From the NCBI GenBank assembly GCA_949775045.1, contig OX459102.1, positions 12,866,370 to 12,930,369 of the forward strand: a DNA stretch of 64,000 nt, read 5' to 3'. Shown in pieces: positions 47,851 to 61,200 of this stretch. Positions within the stretch are counted from its first letter, which is position 1; each line of letters starts with the position of its first letter. The notes beneath the pieces were generated by a model that worked only from the letters and a program-made list of their open reading frames with translations, was not told where the DNA came from and did no database searches. The translations under genes were made by a program, and so were the position numbers. Source of the stretch: Metridium senile. Lineage: Eukaryota; Cnidaria; Anthozoa; Actiniaria; Metridiidae.

Positions 47851-48194
47851 CCATTAATTATTTTAGCCCATCGGGTTACTCTGTGTTTAAAATGCCAACA
47901 ATACAAATTAGTCTTAATCATAATTATGATAGCAGTTACAATGTAATCAATATAATAATTGCCATTCCTTTAGTGAGCTATTATCATAGGTGTGGTTTTA
48001 GATGAGCAACTTGTAACATTGGATATTTGTTGGATAATTAATCCGTCAGATGGCAATTTTTGATACCATGTGGTTCGGTTCAGATGAAATTTAACGTTTG
48101 ACCTCTCTAAATGAATTGAAGTCACTACGCAAAGCAATTGAAGAACCTGGGTTGAAGAAATACTCACTGCAAGCCAAACTAACGACTTTGTAAT

Positions 48195-48560
48195 GGTTAT
48201 TAGATACTGAGTAAATTGATGCATCCACAGTTACGCATTGCAAAAAACGACTGAGTAGTGTTTACTCAAACAACTGAGTAAATTGATGCATCAACAGTTA
48301 CCCATTGCAAAAACGAACCATTAGATTTTTGCACGATATTTTCTCCCCACTCTAAGTATGTGCACTTTTTGTTTTTTCATCTTGCACGATCTTTTTTTTC
48401 CGAATATTTGCTGTGCTCGAATTTTTTTTGGTATTTGACCACCCCATCCCCCCCACCCCCGTCAAAAAGCTAATGGTCCGTCCCTAATCAAATAACTGAG
48501 TAAATCGATGCATCCACAATTACCAGAGTTACCCATTGCAAAAACGACTGAGTAGAGGTT
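48195..48560. repeat. Short repeats split by a GGACGGACC-type MITE
   Basis: Three copies of ACTGAGTAAAT(T/C)GATGCATC with GTTAC(G/C)CATTGCAAAAA. The MITE at 48313-48486 (CGAACCATTAG to AATGGTCCGTCCCT) interrupts the series. Confidence 0.7.
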
Positions 48561-48680
48561 ACTCAGTAATTTCTTAGCTTTTCATAGCGCTACATATAGG
48601 TGAGCGTAGTGTTTAGAAGTGTTGGTATTGTGATGCTACAGTGCCAACCATTTTAACAATAGATTTTTTATTTATCTTTG

Positions 48681-49030
48681 TTCTAATAATAATGGCTTGT
48701 TGGCAAAACCATACCAAACCACGTAGGTCCATACATCTATAGAAAAGGTTTCGCTCATCACCAAAGTACTTTTCAAGTAGTCCAGCGCATGTAACAGAAT
48801 ATATTTGAAACACAATGCCGCGCGCTTTTAATTAGTTTCTATTCCATCTACAAACAAACATGTTCTAATAAAATGGTAGGTTGGCAAAACCATACCAAAC
48901 CACGTAGGTCCATGCACCTATAGAAAAGGTGTCGCTCATCACCAAAGTACGTTTCAATTGGTCCAGCGCATGTAACAGAATATATTTGAAACACAATGCC
49001 GCGCGCTTTTAATTAGTTTTTATTTCATGT
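48681..49030. repeat. Tandem duplication of about 180 bp
   Basis: Two nearly identical copies, about 48681-48852 and 48864-49030, share GGCAAAACCATACCAAACCA and ATGCCGCGCGCTTTTAATTA. Differences are few. Confidence 0.9.
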
Positions 49031-49179
49031 ACAAACAAGACCAAACAAACATGGTCCTCAATTCAAGGCAATGTAGCCATGATGTTTTGCTTTCTACACT
49101 TGTAAGCCATAATACCACCCCTTGTCGACTTACGTGGGGTCACAATTCCTAAAGAAAATAAATAAATTAATCTGGTTAG

Positions 49180-50310
49180 AGAGGAGAGGAACGGATCAGG
49201 GAGGAGTGAGAAATAGTCAAAATACACGGGGAGGAGAGAGAAAATGAGGTAAAAATACAGGGAGGAGGGAGAATTGAAATATAAAGGGAGGAGGGAGAAG
49301 GTCGATTTTACCTAGTTAATTATTGAAATATAAGGTCTTATTGGACTGATTGTAATATTATTTGGGCCAATTTTATGCGAACAGCTTATCTTTGAAATAC
49401 AAACTACTAAATAGTTCAATTTTTCACCATTTGCACTCTAATAAATAGCCTCAATATATTTTATTTAGAAATAACAAAGAAAATCATGGAGGAGGGAAAA
49501 AAATGGTATAAAATTTGTGAGGAAGGATATTTTAATCCTCGTTCATCTCCCCTCTGGTTAAACCAGTTTCGATTTGTGTTTCACTCACTGGGCTTTATAT
49601 GCCTGCTAAACATTTAGACATCCTTACAGAGTTTGGTTAAGGACGAACCATTAGATATTTGATGAGGGGTTTCGTTGCAGGATATTTAGTTTTGCCCTCA
49701 AGGCTAGCGCTGTGCAGGGTCAACTTCGATAGTGACTAATAGCCACCAAATATATATACGTTACATCAAAGAAAGTGCGACGTTCAGATATTCAGTATAC
49801 TCACGAGTGCATATTTGTCAGCTTTGCACGATAATGTTCTCAGATTGTGTTGTTGTTGTGCACAGTATATGTTTTCCAGGTTAAAGTTGTGCTTGATCAG
49901 TTTTTGGGAGAATACCAAACCCCTAAAATGCGATATGAAATTGTTGTTATTTTTTGCTCGTTGCTCCTGTAATATCCCCATTATTTTTAGCTCTTGAAAC
50001 GAAATACTTGTCGAAAAGGTTTGAACGATAGCAATAGCTGATCTAGCATGCACGATCTTTTTCTGGCTTTTTTGGGGGTTGTGCACGATATTTTTTTAAA
50101 GGTTAAAGCTGTGTTTGATATTTAAGAAGGGAATCCCGAGATATGAAATTGTTTTTATTTAGTGCTCGTTGCTCCTCTAATATCACCATTATTTCTTTTG
50201 AAACGAAATACTTGTCCCATAGGTTTCAACGATAGCAAAAACTGATCTGCCGTTCCAAGCTTTTGCGCGAGAAGAATGGAGAGAGGACAAGGCTTTGCAG
50301 CCTCCAGTTT
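49180..50310. other. No gene recognised; purine-rich run and MITE-like fragments
   Basis: 49180-49310 is rich in GGGAGGA-type units. From 49645 a decayed GGACGAACCATTAGATAT end is followed by GTTGTTATTTTTTGCTCGTT/GTTTTTATTTAGTGCTCGTT duplications at about 49940 and 50150. Confidence 0.5.
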
Positions 50311-50328
50311 GTGATATATATCACCGCT

Positions 50329-50484
50329 GTACAATTTGACAAGAGGCGCATTTGCACAGGGATAATCCGGAGTGAATTTTAATGTGTTTTCTATTGTTAA
50401 GCGGTAGTATTTTCCCGTGCTAAGCTTGGAATTTGGGAATATATTTACAACAAATCGAGGTTTAGCCAAATAGTACAGCGGCCC
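50329..50484. mobile_element. Second copy of the CACTGTAC-type MITE
   Basis: Ends CACCGCTGTACAATTTGACA and the inverse AAATAGTACAGCGG. It shares the inner GGCGCATTTGCACAGG and GTGTTTTCTATTGTTA with the filamin intron copy at 15080-15271. Confidence 0.7.
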
Positions 50485-50489
50485 CAGAG

Positions 50490-51842
50490 ATAAAGTGAAA
50501 CTGGAATATTGACCAAGAAGGAATGCATTGTTAGGGCGTGTCACTCATAGGCTGTCAACATAAGGACTAAAGCGAGCATTCCCTTCAAGTGTTTGTTAAA
50601 AGCGATGATATGAGTTATAAATAACAGGAAACTTAATTGTTAATGGGGGATATTGGGCTCATTAAAACCGAGACATTTGTTGTGCAGAGATACTTATGTG
50701 ACGATGGAGCTGTAAGCAGTGATTTTTTTATTGTGTTTTCCGGCATAGGGCTAGTTAACCTCTAAACTTCTATTCTAGGAAGGAAAAAGGATGATCTTTA
50801 CTGGCTCACAAAAAGGACCACAATTGTAAATTACATGTATAAAAATGTCACTGTATCGACACAGTAAAATTAGCTGATTGGCCGTGAACATATATACTAT
50901 TGGCAAGTAGCTTTTCTCTGATTTGACAAGTTGGTGCTACACGTTTTTGAGAACAACCTTAAAAGGAATGAACTTGATAAACCTTTTTCTAGAAACAATA
51001 TTAGAAACTTTTCAGGCAGATATTTTTGTCACTACAACTAACTGCATCATGTTGTCAAATTAAAGAAGTTGCATACAGTTGACTCTCTTTGATAGACCAC
51101 TCTCGTAAGCGACCAACTCCCGTAAGCGACCACTTTCTCCTGGCCCGAGGATGGTCGCTTCAGGAGAGCCTGAACCGATATATATATGTTGCATTCTGGG
51201 GCCGAACTGCATTCTGGAGAATGTGTTCACTAGTTTTTGAAATTGAAAACGTATAATTGTGCAAGTTTTTTATTTCTTTTATAAAATACAAATTGATCAA
51301 CATGCAAACGCGCGTGCTGTGTGCTCTCATAAAGCACGCGCCTCAACCAATCAAAATACGTGATTTCAAATAGTTATTAATGGCCTTGAATCCTTGGGAT
51401 TGCATGTTGAGCTAACACCAGTTGCTGGATGTTAACGAAACATAGGTCAAGAATTACGTTCACTGCAAGTTTTCTACCGGATATCATTATGATGGCTTTA
51501 CGGATCGCTATATTAATCTAATTAAGAATTGATCAAAAACCAAAAAGCTCACAACGTTAATCCCTTTGATTTATTCAGCGATTAAAAACTTATAAAAACA
51601 GCTTTACAATTTTTTTTAAAAGTTTTATGAGACTTTTATGGGTTTTGAGATTAGTTGCTCGTTGAAAGTTGGATATTTTCCGAGTGAGTGTACTAGTCCC
51701 TCCTCCCACACAATCACACACACCTCACAATCATCGCACACAAATTAGCAAAGGGCATTCGTTTACTTGTCAATCATCCTTTCACCTATTGTGTGTGTGT
51801 TGACCACTTCGCCGGCATAAATATTCGCCTTGTAAATTACAG
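50490..51842. other. No gene recognised
   Basis: Contains a CTCTCGTAAGCGACCA / CTCCCGTAAGCGACCA dispersed-repeat fragment at 51103-51170, and CACACA-rich sequence at 51710-51745. Confidence 0.5.
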
Positions 51843-51927
51843 GAACACAGTTGAGAAGTCTTGGTTTCTACAAGCGAGCTACAAGGATACTTTATGAATT
51901 AGTAAGAGTTGAAATCCTGTTTTAAAG
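51843..51927 (+). other. Possible non-coding first exon of a gene beyond the window
   Basis: A strong donor, TTTTAAAG|GTGAGT, ends this stretch. All three frames contain stops, so it would be 5' untranslated. A TATA-like CATAAATATT lies about 30 bases upstream of 51845, suited to a start site there. Only the donor is strong evidence. Confidence 0.25.
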
Positions 51928-54279
51928 GTGAGTTTATACTATGTTATCTGGCACTAAGCTTTTCGATAATCACTCGACCATTTAACGTAAACTAACGATA
52001 ATCAAATTGTCTTTCGTTAAAGTATAAAGTAAGTCAAGTTTGTACAATATTCCTGAGGTACAAAAGTACTATATGAACGCCATAAATACATAATCACAAC
52101 ATCGTGTAATATGGCCGTGAGTTCTTGACAAGAAATGTCGACCTTGTTGAGTTCGCAGATCACATGTAACACTTAGACGTAAAACAACGTCGTAAACAAA
52201 ACACATAAAGTTATTTCTACAAGTAGGATTGCCTTTATGCGAATGTTAATCGTTTTTTCTACTTTTAGCCGTTTTGTATGAGCTTTTGTCGAGTTGTTTA
52301 GCAACCGCTACGGACTCCTACGGTATTCGCCTCTATATGATAACAAAACATTTAAATATTGATAGAATATCGAAGTTTAGAGTATGGCCAAAGGCGCTCA
52401 ATGGTGGAGTAGTGTAGCTTAATCAATTCGCCGTGTTAAATCGCATTATTTGGTCTCTTGACTTGGTGTTTGTCATTTGAAAACCATTCGCGTGCTTGTG
52501 TGTGTATGAGCTAATATGGTGGGCCTGTAAAAGAAGATGCTTCAAATTTGCTGGTGACATCTTTATTAGAGATTACCTAATTTGTAAGTGACTCTCTTGA
52601 ATTATAATTATTTTATTGATGCTTAAATTTTCATGCTTTTCAACTTAAAAGTAATTTTATTTTGAACAAATCAGGCAAAATGAAGTTATTTGGGAGAAAT
52701 TTACACGGAAACTTTACAACTTCGGCTTCAAAACTTATCATGATTTTAGACCAATTCTAATCACTTTTGCTATGCAAATTTAAACTTTCAAAAGCCGTTA
52801 TAATCTTCAATTCTTTAACTTTGATGAAAAGCTTAAGTTCAATATTTGTTTTTTGGTTTTTGAGACAAGACGGGACGAACTCTCCTGGGTGTCTTGTTAA
52901 CCACTTCTCGACCACTTGAAACTCCATGTGTGATACACGAAATTCGTTTTCAAAAGTAATTTTTCCGCACTTTTTCTTTATATTTCTTAAGCTTAAGTGT
53001 CAATCGCTTACTTAAATGCCTAGAAATAATAAATATGCAGACTTTTATGACTTTTAAAAACGTTTTTTTATGTGTTTACTCTTGGTCTTGCGAACTTTGG
53101 CTTCAAGGAATAAATAAATTGTAATTCTCGCTTATATCAAGTTACTAAATAAAAGCTAGATTTCACTAGAAAAAAAAACTATTTTTAGCTAATTTAAATT
53201 TCACTTTGTTTTTACAAAGTTTGACTGTACTCCATTGAAGAACAAAGATATATATTTTTTTTTGTTCAAAAGAATGGTATACAAAATGGTAATTATTGTT
53301 TGTAAGTTCATTCATAGTCCTTCGAGAATTTTGGGAGTTTAAAGTATATAAATGACAAGGTCAGTCAATAAAAATTAGACAATTTAAAGGTAAAAATATC
53401 CCCTAAAGGGATAAGGCGGGATGATAGAATAACTTTAAAATATACTCCAAAGTTATCAACCTCAATTCGCGCCGTTTTTACTCCAACGCGCGCGCGCGTT
53501 TCAAAATGGAAGTTGTGAAACACACTATCGAAATAGCGCAGCGGGAACGGGGTGAGATATTGTTCTAATCAATACAAGCGAGAACGCAGCTGTTTAGCCA
53601 ATTTAATCATTCAAAATTGTTTCTAAATATAAACCAAAGACGTTTTATTAAAGACATTCCTCGCTCTTGCTCTTGTAATTCTAATCTTGCCGCAGCCAAC
53701 ATTCTGCGCATATTGTAAAATCAAGATAAAGCCATACATTACAAATAGTCATTTTTGATAAGAGATCAGAAAGATATCTTTGGTCATGTTTATTATATAA
53801 GTTTATAGAACAACCTTTCTAGTGTGTTTTACAATTCTTTTCGCCCAGTAGGGGCTCGCGTGTTTTTTAATCAACATCGCCATACGGACTCACCATGATA
53901 ATCATTTTCGGCTTGTTTAAGATATCATTGTAAATTGTCCAATTATCGTTTAGATTTGGTGTATTGATAGCGGGCGTTTTGTTTATATTTCACATGGTGC
54001 ATGTTTTGGCGCCAAAAGTTTGGGATCTTCTATGAAGGCCTTTGAAGAAACAATGAAACAATTGGAGCATATTTCTGTATAAAAGTTTTGGAAAATTATT
54101 TTTTTAAATCCGAAAAAAACCCTGAAACTTCAGTTAAAACTATATGTAGAAAAAATTATAAAGAATAATTTTTGTATGTGTGAGTTCTTGCCAAAAATTA
54201 CTTTATTTTTTGCTTCGATTTTTTTTTATTATACTGTGAAAAGGATGTCCGGACAGGTTTTTTTAATTTGAATGTCAGA
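51928..54279. other. No gene recognised
   Basis: A+T-rich sequence with a short CG-rich stretch (CCAACGCGCGCGCGCG) at about 53483. No supported coding frames. Confidence 0.5.
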
Positions 54280-54985
54280 CACTATATTAAAATATCAACA
54301 GTCTTTCTTATGACTACACACCCGGACGATCCCAATTCACCATCATTTAGTCAACCCTTGTCCATATTTTCCAATCAAGTCATTCAATAGCCTGAGAAAC
54401 AGACGTTGTTTCGGTCCTCGTCCCCCCGCGAAACTAATTTCGAAACTAGTTTCGCGGGGGGACGAGGAGCGAAACAACGTCTGTTTTCTCAGGCTAGTCA
54501 TTCAAACGTACGCGTCAGACACTAACACCAACAGTCTTTCTCAAGAATACACACACCCAGACGATCACAATTCACTATCATCACTGTGTCAAACCATTCA
54601 AACGTCAGACACCAAAATCAGCAGTCTTTCTGAAGACAACACACACCCAGACGATCGCAATTCATTATCATCACTTATGCTGTTTGTGTTCGAACCATTC
54701 AAACACCAGACATCAAAATCAGCAGTCTTTCTGAAGACAACACACACCCAGACGATCGCAATTCATTATCATCACTTATGCTGTTTGTGTTCGAACCATT
54801 CAAACACCAGACATCAAAATCAACAGTCTTTCTGAAGACAACTCAAACCCAGAAGATTACAATTCATTATCATCACTTATCCTGCTTGCATTGTGTTCAA
54901 ACCGTTCAAACATCAGATACAAACAAATCAAAAGTCTTTCTCAAGATAACACACACCCAGACGATCACAATTCACAATTATCAAA
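54280..54985. repeat. Tandem array of 101-bp units interrupted by a palindrome
   Basis: Central units share ATCAAAATCAGCAGTCTTTC and CACACCCAGACGATCGCAAT, with an exact 101-bp step between 54610, 54711 and 54812. Outer units are more diverged. A 108-bp palindromic element (54388-54495) splits the first part. Confidence 0.88.
54388..54495. mobile_element. 108-bp palindromic element flanked by TA
   Basis: Left arm TAGCCTGAGAAACAGACGTT and onward pairs with the right arm ending CAGGCTA. Arms of about 52 bases cover CGTCCCCCCGCGAAACTA. A few mismatches only. A hairpin-type MITE. Confidence 0.9.
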
Positions 54986-55200
54986 TTTCTTTCTGTTGAA
55001 ACTGTGAACGAGAAACTTGTATCCTAAAACTGGAAGAATTACAAAGGCCAAAGCAAGTAGAAAAGTATCCCCAGTGCGTCGTTTCGACCCACAATTTGCA
55101 AACTTTCATCTGATGAAAATTTCATCAATTTCTCGCATTATCTTGTTGAAAATTCATCTCATACGAAAATTACGTCTTTCAAGATAAATACGAATGGAAA

Positions 55201-56680
55201 CTAGCGAGTGAACTAGTATAGGCTGCCTCAGTGTTTGGTATAAACGACAGGTAATACAATGAAATTTGTAACACCGTAAAAAAATATTAAAAGATAAGTA
55301 TAAGACACATTTTCGTTTAACATATAATAACACAAAGTTGTGTTTTTGATCGAAAAACGTCTTTGTTACAAGTCAGGTGTTCTCCAGTATCAATTACTCT
55401 TAATTGGGCCCTTTAATCCATTGTTCCATTTTACAATTTTTAGGAAAATCAATTAAAGAACGAATGATCGTGGTTATGAAATTGATACATTTCAAGAAGT
55501 GTATCTGTCGCGTCAATTTTTCCCAATTTAGGTGAACAGTATACGTGACCTAGTATTTACTGAGTTATTTTGGAAGCCACTAGAAGCTACTAGAACTCGA
55601 TCGTTTTTGCTCAATCGTTTTTTTGATGCTATGAATCTCCTCGTGGTTGACCATGCAATAAAAACTACAAGAATAAATGAATGAATACGTAAATGAAAAA
55701 AAATGAATAAATGAACGATAAAGAAATGAGATCGGTAATAGATTGAGTAAATGGCGAAAGGAATATAATAATGAATGATCGAATAATGAATAGTGAATGA
55801 TAAATAAATAAATACAAATGAATAAATGAATGACAGAATTAATGAATGAATGATTCAATAAATGAATGCCGGAATGAATAACAGAATTGATGAAATAATG
55901 AATAATTGAATAAATAAATAAATATAAATGAACAAATGAATGAATGAATGAATGAATGGATGAATGAATGAATGAATGGATGAATGAATGAATGAATAAA
56001 TAAAGGAATTAATGAATGAATGATTCAATAAATGAATGAATGACAGAATTGATAAAATAATGAATAATTGAATAAATAAATAAATATAAATGAACAAATG
56101 AATGAATGAACAAATGAATGACAGAATTAATGAATGAATGAATAATAAATTAATGAATGAATAACAGAATTGATAAAATAATGAATGATTGGACAAATAA
56201 ATAAATGACTGAATGAATGAATGATTGAAGAGTTGAATGAATAACTAAATGAATAATGAATGGAAGAAAAATTAAATTAAATTAAACGGATGGATTGATG
56301 GAAAGTAATTACATAGCTATGTGAACGAATGAGCAAAGAAAAGAGTATAACAACAAATCAGGAAAGTCAACATTGACATTTCAAATTGATTTCGTACCGT
56401 TATAGCTACAGTTAAAAACCTTCCAAATTCCATCAAAACAATTTTAGAACAACAATTAAACAAATGGTATATTAAATAAAAAAGATAACATCATTATTAG
56501 CAGCAAAAGTCATAAAAATCTTAAAAGAATGAAGTTTGTAACATCATGATTACTCCGAAGAAGGGCTAAAGCTCGAAAAGTCAGTAGAGTTAAGTTAACA
56601 TATTTTTTACGGTGTTGCAAGTTTCATTTTGTTACCTATCGTTTATATCAAACGCAGGCTATACTAGTTTACTCGCTAGT
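55201..56680. mobile_element. 1.5-kb element bounded by inverted arms, around an (AATG)n core
   Basis: Arm 55201-55290 (GCGAGTGAACTAGTATAGGC, then ATACAATGAAATTTGTAACA) is the inverse of 56592-56680. Next to the right arm lies the hammerhead-like motif at 56554-56583. The interior 55670-56260 is a degenerate AATG/GAAT microsatellite that gives false IHSF peptide repeats. No reverse transcriptase frame is visible. Confidence 0.6.
56554..56583 (+). other. Degenerate hammerhead-like motif, second copy
   Basis: CCGAAGAAGGGCTAAAGCTC then GAAAAGTCAG. The same stem-loop as at 6182-6211, with different changes in the catalytic boxes. It directly borders the right inverted arm of the 55201-56680 element. 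Confidence 0.4.
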
Positions 56681-56839
56681 TTTTTTTTACATTTCATTCT
56701 CCAAATGATTACATGCAGTTATAAAGTTTAGCTCCAAAACAATGAATAAAACAGCTCCAATATAAACGAGACTCAAACCATAACGTCAACACTTCAAAAC
56801 CATTAATTTAGCCGTCTAAAAGTCGATCTTTTCATTGTC

Positions 56840-57080
56840 TTTCCAATAGATCACGTTCTTATAGGGTTTTAACTCACATGCAAAACATCTCATATAGCTC
56901 TAGAATCAAGCAGAAGACTCAGCTAGACTCAAACAATAACAACAACAATATCATCAACGTCAAATCGCAAAAAAACTTTAAATAATCATTTAAAACTCAA
57001 TTTTTCAACGCACTTCTCAATAGATCATATAGGTTCGTATAGGGTTTTAACTCACTTATCAACTCATAGAGCTCTACAAC
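56840..57080. repeat. Direct repeat of about 70 bp, two copies
   Basis: Both copies share ATAGATCA and TATAGGGTTTTAACTCAC with TAGAGCTCTA-like endings; they are about 170 bp apart. Confidence 0.6.
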
Positions 57081-57239
57081 CAAACTGAAAACTAGAACAA
57101 TGACAAGAGCCAATGTAATAGAACGAGCCTTAAGTGCCTTGACTAGCACTTTACAATACCTATAGCGGAACAAGAGTAATCGAACACAATAGGGCACTTT
57201 ACGAGGCCATTAGCATTTTATTAGAGTCCTTAATGCAGC

Positions 57240-57765
57240 GCGTGGTAAATAGATCACGAGCTACACACGAGAAAGTAATCCTTGGAAGAAGTTACTTCAC
57301 CAAAACATTTCACTTTGAATCTATATATGTTACGCGGTATTTGAGATACTTCCGTAACCTGTTACGTATAAGTACGCAAGATTCCATATAAATAGACTAC
57401 GAGCTACACATGAGAAAGTAATCCTTTGAAGAAATCTCTTCACCAAAGACTCAATTGGAATCTATTACGCGGTCAGATTGGAGATTCTTCCGTAACCTGT
57501 TACGCAAGTACGCAAGATTCCAGATAAATAGATCAAGAGCTACATATGAGAAAGTAATCCTTTGAAGAAATCTCTTCACCAAAGAAAACCTCACTTGGAA
57601 TCTGTTACGCGGTATTGGAGATTCTTCCGTAACCTGTTACGCAAGTACGCAAGATTCCATATAAATAGATCACGAGCTACACATGGGAAAGTAATCCTTT
57701 GAAGAAATCTCCGTCGTCTGTTACGTAAGTACGCAAGTACGCAAGATTCCACGAGTAATTATTGC
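57240..57765. repeat. Tandem array of about 130-143-bp units, four copies
   Basis: Shared segments AAATAGATCACGAGCTACAC, GAGAAAGTAATCCTT and CCGTAACCTGTTACG recur with start positions near 57247, 57391, 57525 and 57662. Decayed traces of CGTAAGT units continue to about 58200. Confidence 0.85.
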
Positions 57766-58259
57766 AGTAGGTCTTTCAATTAGGAGTTACGTTTTGTAAG
57801 ATTCTATAAGATAATACAGTAGATGTTTTAACTATAGGAGTGGGGTAAGGTTCATTAGTCATAACTCAGTCTTTTGTTAACTGGAAAAACTGGAAAGCTG
57901 TTACGGAACTTCAGTGTGTTACGTCGTCCATGTTTTTGCGAAAACTTTTTCTGTTTGCTTACGTATGTATGTTAAATGTTTCCGTAAGTTGATGTAGTAT
58001 GTGTTGTATATAAGAAGTGGAGTGAAGTTTTGTAAAGCATTACTCAGGTTTTGGTTTAATGGAAAAATCTTTAATTTTTGAAATTACAAAAATTCTGTCA
58101 CGGAAATTCAGTGTCCCTGCTACGTTTGACGAAAATCTTCTGTTTGTCAACGTAATTAAGTAAGCCTTTAACGTAAGCCTTTACAGTAAGTTAATATAGT
58201 AAGCATCTAATTAGAATTGCAGTAAAGTTTTTTTTATAAGTCATTACTTAGTTTTCTTG

Positions 58260-61200
58260 TAGCGAGAATTTTTATATCTTTTTATATCTTAAGACAGAAA
58301 ACTGTCTGTTGGGTATTTCCGCTTTTTGTATAGAGCAGCCTTGTTAGCACAGTCCCTTTCCTGGTAGGTATACGGTAGGAAACTGAAAACAGAATAAAGG
58401 AAAACTGTCTTCGCCGTATTTTTGCTTTTTATGTCGGCTCCCTTCGCAGTAGAACATCCATGCTATTATATATAGGCTCCTTTTTCAAACGGTACATTAG
58501 AAAAGCAGCCTCTTCTAACAGGAAACATGGTAGAACTTTTCTATTTGTGCAACGGCAAGTGGCCTGTTGATGTTTTGGTTCGTGTAGTATATAGAAAGAC
58601 TGTTGGTGTTCATAGTTGCGGTTTCGAGAAATAATAAACATATTAGACACTAATTAAAAGTGGGATGGTTTTTAATGAGTTTTTTTAAGATTTAAATGCA
58701 GTTTTCAATATTCAGAGGCGATAATGTACTTAGAGTCAAATGGTAATTTATTCTTAATCCGCTTGTGATTTTATCGAGCCATCGTAAATTTGTCAGCGGA
58801 AAATAATCTGTTTTTTTTTAATACGAAATTGAAGTATATACGTTTGAAATGTTAATATAGGAGATGTTTTAATTAGGGTTAAATTGGAGTATGATGGGGC
58901 ATTCCACTTTTTTTTGTTGTTGACTAGAACCACTTTATTTTCATGTACTTTCTTTTTTACTAGAATCACTTTATTTTCATGTAATTTCACTCAAGCGGTT
59001 CTAGTGTCTGCGCGCGTGCCAAAACTCTTAATAAGTCTGAAAGCAATTGGGCATGTTTTTAAAAGTTGTTAGAATAGTAACCTTAATTTAATTGTTGCTT
59101 TTGTAAACCACAGTGTTCGAAAGACTGCTTTTGGAACAGAGAAAGTTCGTTAATTTTCGTCTTGCACTGTTTGAAATTTGTTTCGTTCAACGAACTTGAA
59201 AAAGTCAATCCGAAATTAGGCCAGTAATAGGTACTTTATTGATTCTCCTCAAAGGCTTTTCAGCTAGAAAATATATAAATTTAAAAATTATTTACAATGA
59301 ACATGTTTCGATATACCTTTTAGTTAATAAAGTATGTTTTTAATTCAATATTTTTTTGAATAATCTAGGTTTATATTCTAAGCAATCAAACTTGTAGAAA
59401 ACCTCCGTCTAATTTGGTTGGACACTTTTTGAAATTTGCATCCGACAGCGCCTACCAAATCTTTCAAGCCGGTTCCTTCAAAGCCGTTTTCTAAAATTAC
59501 AAATAATTAATTCTGAAAGTTAATTTTTAAGTTTATGTCATATGTATTTAATTATAATCTTTTAATATAAAAAAGCGGATAGCTTCCCCGGATGTCTCGA
59601 TTTTTACATAAGTTAATAAAGACGATAAATAGTCAACGGAGAGTTATTGACATTGGAACCTATTCAGGCTTTTTATCTTTTGTTTTCCAAAACCTGGCCG
59701 TCACAAACAAACCAACGCTTGTTAGCTAAGTTTTGTGACCTAAAATAACACTAAAACAATTTGATTTATCTTGTATATACTAACTAAACTTTATCCCCTA
59801 AATTAGGTTTTTGGAAACATTGGGGGATTTGAGTTTTTTTTTTTGGAAATTCTAAATTTTTCGCGTTTTACAACAAAATGTTAATCCAATCTGACACTTA
59901 AATAACGAAAGAGTTCTAAGCCTTCCTTTTCAAAAGCCTTAGAAGCATGCTTGTTCAAAGTATATAAAATATATTTAATTGTAAATTGTCAATATATAAG
60001 AACCTCAAACTGTTAAGCTTTTTTTCTCTTTTTGAGTAAATTGAGAAGACGGGATTTTGTGCCCATGTTTGGCCATTTTCGCTTTATTCTTGTTCAAATG
60101 TTCTTTTTAGTGTATATTTTTGTACAGTTTTAACAATAAGAAATTAATATCACATCTCACACATGTTGCTGTGAAATTGAATGTGATTTAAAGCTATTTA
60201 AAACGTCCTTTAAATCGATTTAAAGTCGATGCCGCGCTCGTCGATTCCCTTGATCACGCCCGAATTGTTCCCAAAAGTTTCGAGTTTGAAGTGAAAGTTA
60301 CGTAAAATCAGGTGTCTGCCTCGACTTTGCTGGCAAATTAACGAAGAAAGCAAACAAATCCATGTGAATCTTTGCTTTTGAATCAAACTCAATGATGCTA
60401 AATGTGCTAAACGTTCACTGCCAAGCTCTAATTCTCTGGACAATGGCGCGTGTTTTTTACATCTTACTGCTAATGGACGACGGCTGTTGTTATTGTACAT
60501 TCCCAAAACATAGAATACTTTAGCTGGTTTCATTAACGCCTTGAAGACCAGGCAGTTTAATACCGATTGAAAAGACCCAAATATTTGTAAACAATCTATT
60601 CTAGTCTATTGAAAACCCATACAATGACCTCCACGTGTTTTTAAGCTTAATTTGAATTAACTTAAAAACTAATTGGATTGTGACGCTTTTTGTTTGAAAT
60701 CCAACCTGCAATTTTCGACCGTTATTAAATCCAAATTCAAGCTCTTTCAACTGTTTATAACTTGTTTGAGAAAGTTTGAACGAGGTTTGAGCTGTTTAGT
60801 GTTTAGGACAGTAGTTTTTGCATTGCTTTGTAAACTTTCCCAACAGGTTTTCTCAACTTTGAAAATCGTTGAGAAAGCCTTTCATTGTTTACAACACTTC
60901 AGATAGTACATTGTGGTAACCGTGGCGAATTGTACTTTTGACAACCACAAAAGTTAGTGTTGGCCTAATTAGCAAGAACACTCATGTCATTTGAGACTTT
61001 TTAGACCATTAGTTAGAGCAACGGCGACTTTGCAGTGAGTTTTCAGGGAGTTTTTCGCGCGCGTTTGAGGATCGAAAACATCTGTGGTTCTAGCCAGCGG
61101 AAAGCGCGTGCCGGCCGCTTTCTTGACACGCGACAAATATTGGAGCAAACGACAGATGTTTGCAGTTAGTGTATCTTGTTTGAGAGTTGTAAAGACCCAA

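Noticed and set aside
55580..56196. Minus-strand frames rich in IHSFIHSF, resembling a membrane protein
   Set aside because: Translation of a degenerate AATG/GAAT microsatellite; hydrophobicity is an artefact of unit composition.
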